The translations under genes were made by a program, and so were the position numbers. From Prevotellaceae bacterium (GTDB lineage Bacteria; Bacteroidota; Bacteroidia; Bacteroidales; UBA932): a DNA stretch of 5,896 nucleotides. Below the pieces are notes generated by a model. The model was not told the origin of the DNA. It made no database searches and saw nothing but the letters and a program-made list of their open reading frames with translations. The stretch spans positions 1 through 5,896 of the forward strand of contig JAITVR010000051.1 of NCBI GenBank assembly GCA_031285695.1. Direction: 5' to 3'. Each line of letters opens with the position of its first letter. Position 1 is the stretch's first letter. Positions 5,682-5,896 of the stretch are shown piece by piece.

Positions 5682-5896
5682 ATGGTAGAGCAACGGGCTT
5701 ACATCGACAGTATTGACTTGAAAATTCTTACCCACCTTATAAAAAATGCGCGCACGCCGTTTTTGGAAATTGCGCGAGACTGCAACATTTCGGGCGCAGC
5801 CGTGCATCAGCGGGTAAAAAAGTTGGAGGATTCGGGCGTAATTATTGGCTCGCGCATGCTGGTTCGTCCGCGCGCGCTGGGCTTGGATATTTGCGC
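5682..5896 (+). CDS. Lrp/AsnC family transcriptional regulator (3' end cut off by window)
   Basis: This is the first 71 residues of a DNA-binding regulator; the frame is open to the right edge. The product begins MVEQRAYIDSIDLKILTHL, the usual Lrp/AsnC opening in which the conserved IDxxDxxIL helix leads into a winged helix-turn-helix. Residues 24-52 (ARTPFLEIARDC, then NISGAAVHQRVKKLED) form the HTH, with the family pattern of a recognition helix ending in RVKKLE followed by SGVI. The ligand-binding RAM domain that normally follows lies outside the window. Full-length members are about 150 residues and form octamers or dimers that respond to amino acids. The ATG at 5682 was chosen because it lies 19 bases after a -7 element and begins right at the family N-terminus. 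Its target genes and ligand are unknown, and nearby hisF has its own promoter. Confidence 0.9.
   Translation, partial: MVEQRAYIDSIDLKILTHLIKNARTPFLEIARDCNISGAAVHQRVKKLEDSGVIIGSRMLVRPRALGLDIC

Noticed and set aside
5455..5807. Open frames on both strands across repeat copy 3 (about 77 and 107 codons)
   Set aside because: They lie over the terminator, the repeat and the start of the regulator gene; their peptides come from the palindrome, with no family resemblance.

Overview
The window looks like a piece of a Bacteroidota chromosome, probably Bacteroidales-like. Four lines of evidence agree. The proteins resemble Bacteroidota family members: a GldA-type ATPase, a Bacteroides-like HisF and a membrane-anchored coiled-coil protein. 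Start codons are preceded by A-rich leaders without a clear Shine-Dalgarno sequence. Four intergenic sites match the Bacteroidota -7 promoter element TAnnTTTG. Dispersed palindromic repeats lie between genes.

Layout from left to right: (1) the 3' nine-tenths or so of an inositol-monophosphatase-family gene, cut by the window edge; (2) a palindromic repeat, copy 1; (3) a complete family 2 glycosyltransferase; (4) repeat copy 2, filling the gap between two convergent stop codons; (5) a small two-helix membrane protein on the minus strand; (6) a short divergent promoter region; (7) a gldA-like ABC ATPase followed after 21 bases by a coiled-coil membrane protein, probably one transcript; (8) a 207-base gap holding a decayed second type of palindrome and a hisF promoter; (9) hisF as a single-gene unit ending in a clear rho-independent terminator; (10) repeat copy 3; (11) the start of an Lrp/AsnC-type regulator that runs off the right edge.

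The genes do not form one pathway. This is a run of short, separately expressed housekeeping units: sugar or inositol phosphate metabolism, cell-surface glycosylation, an ABC export ATPase, histidine/purine-linked biosynthesis and an amino-acid-responsive regulator. They are separated by repeats and terminators. There is no CRISPR array, transposase, tRNA or rRNA, phage gene or recognisable defence locus. No gap between genes exceeds 300 bases.

I did not find a new multi-gene system. The observations most worth following are three same-orientation copies of a roughly 115-125-base asymmetric palindrome, all intergenic, and a HisF with unusual residues at two positions linked to HisH coupling and the ammonia gate.
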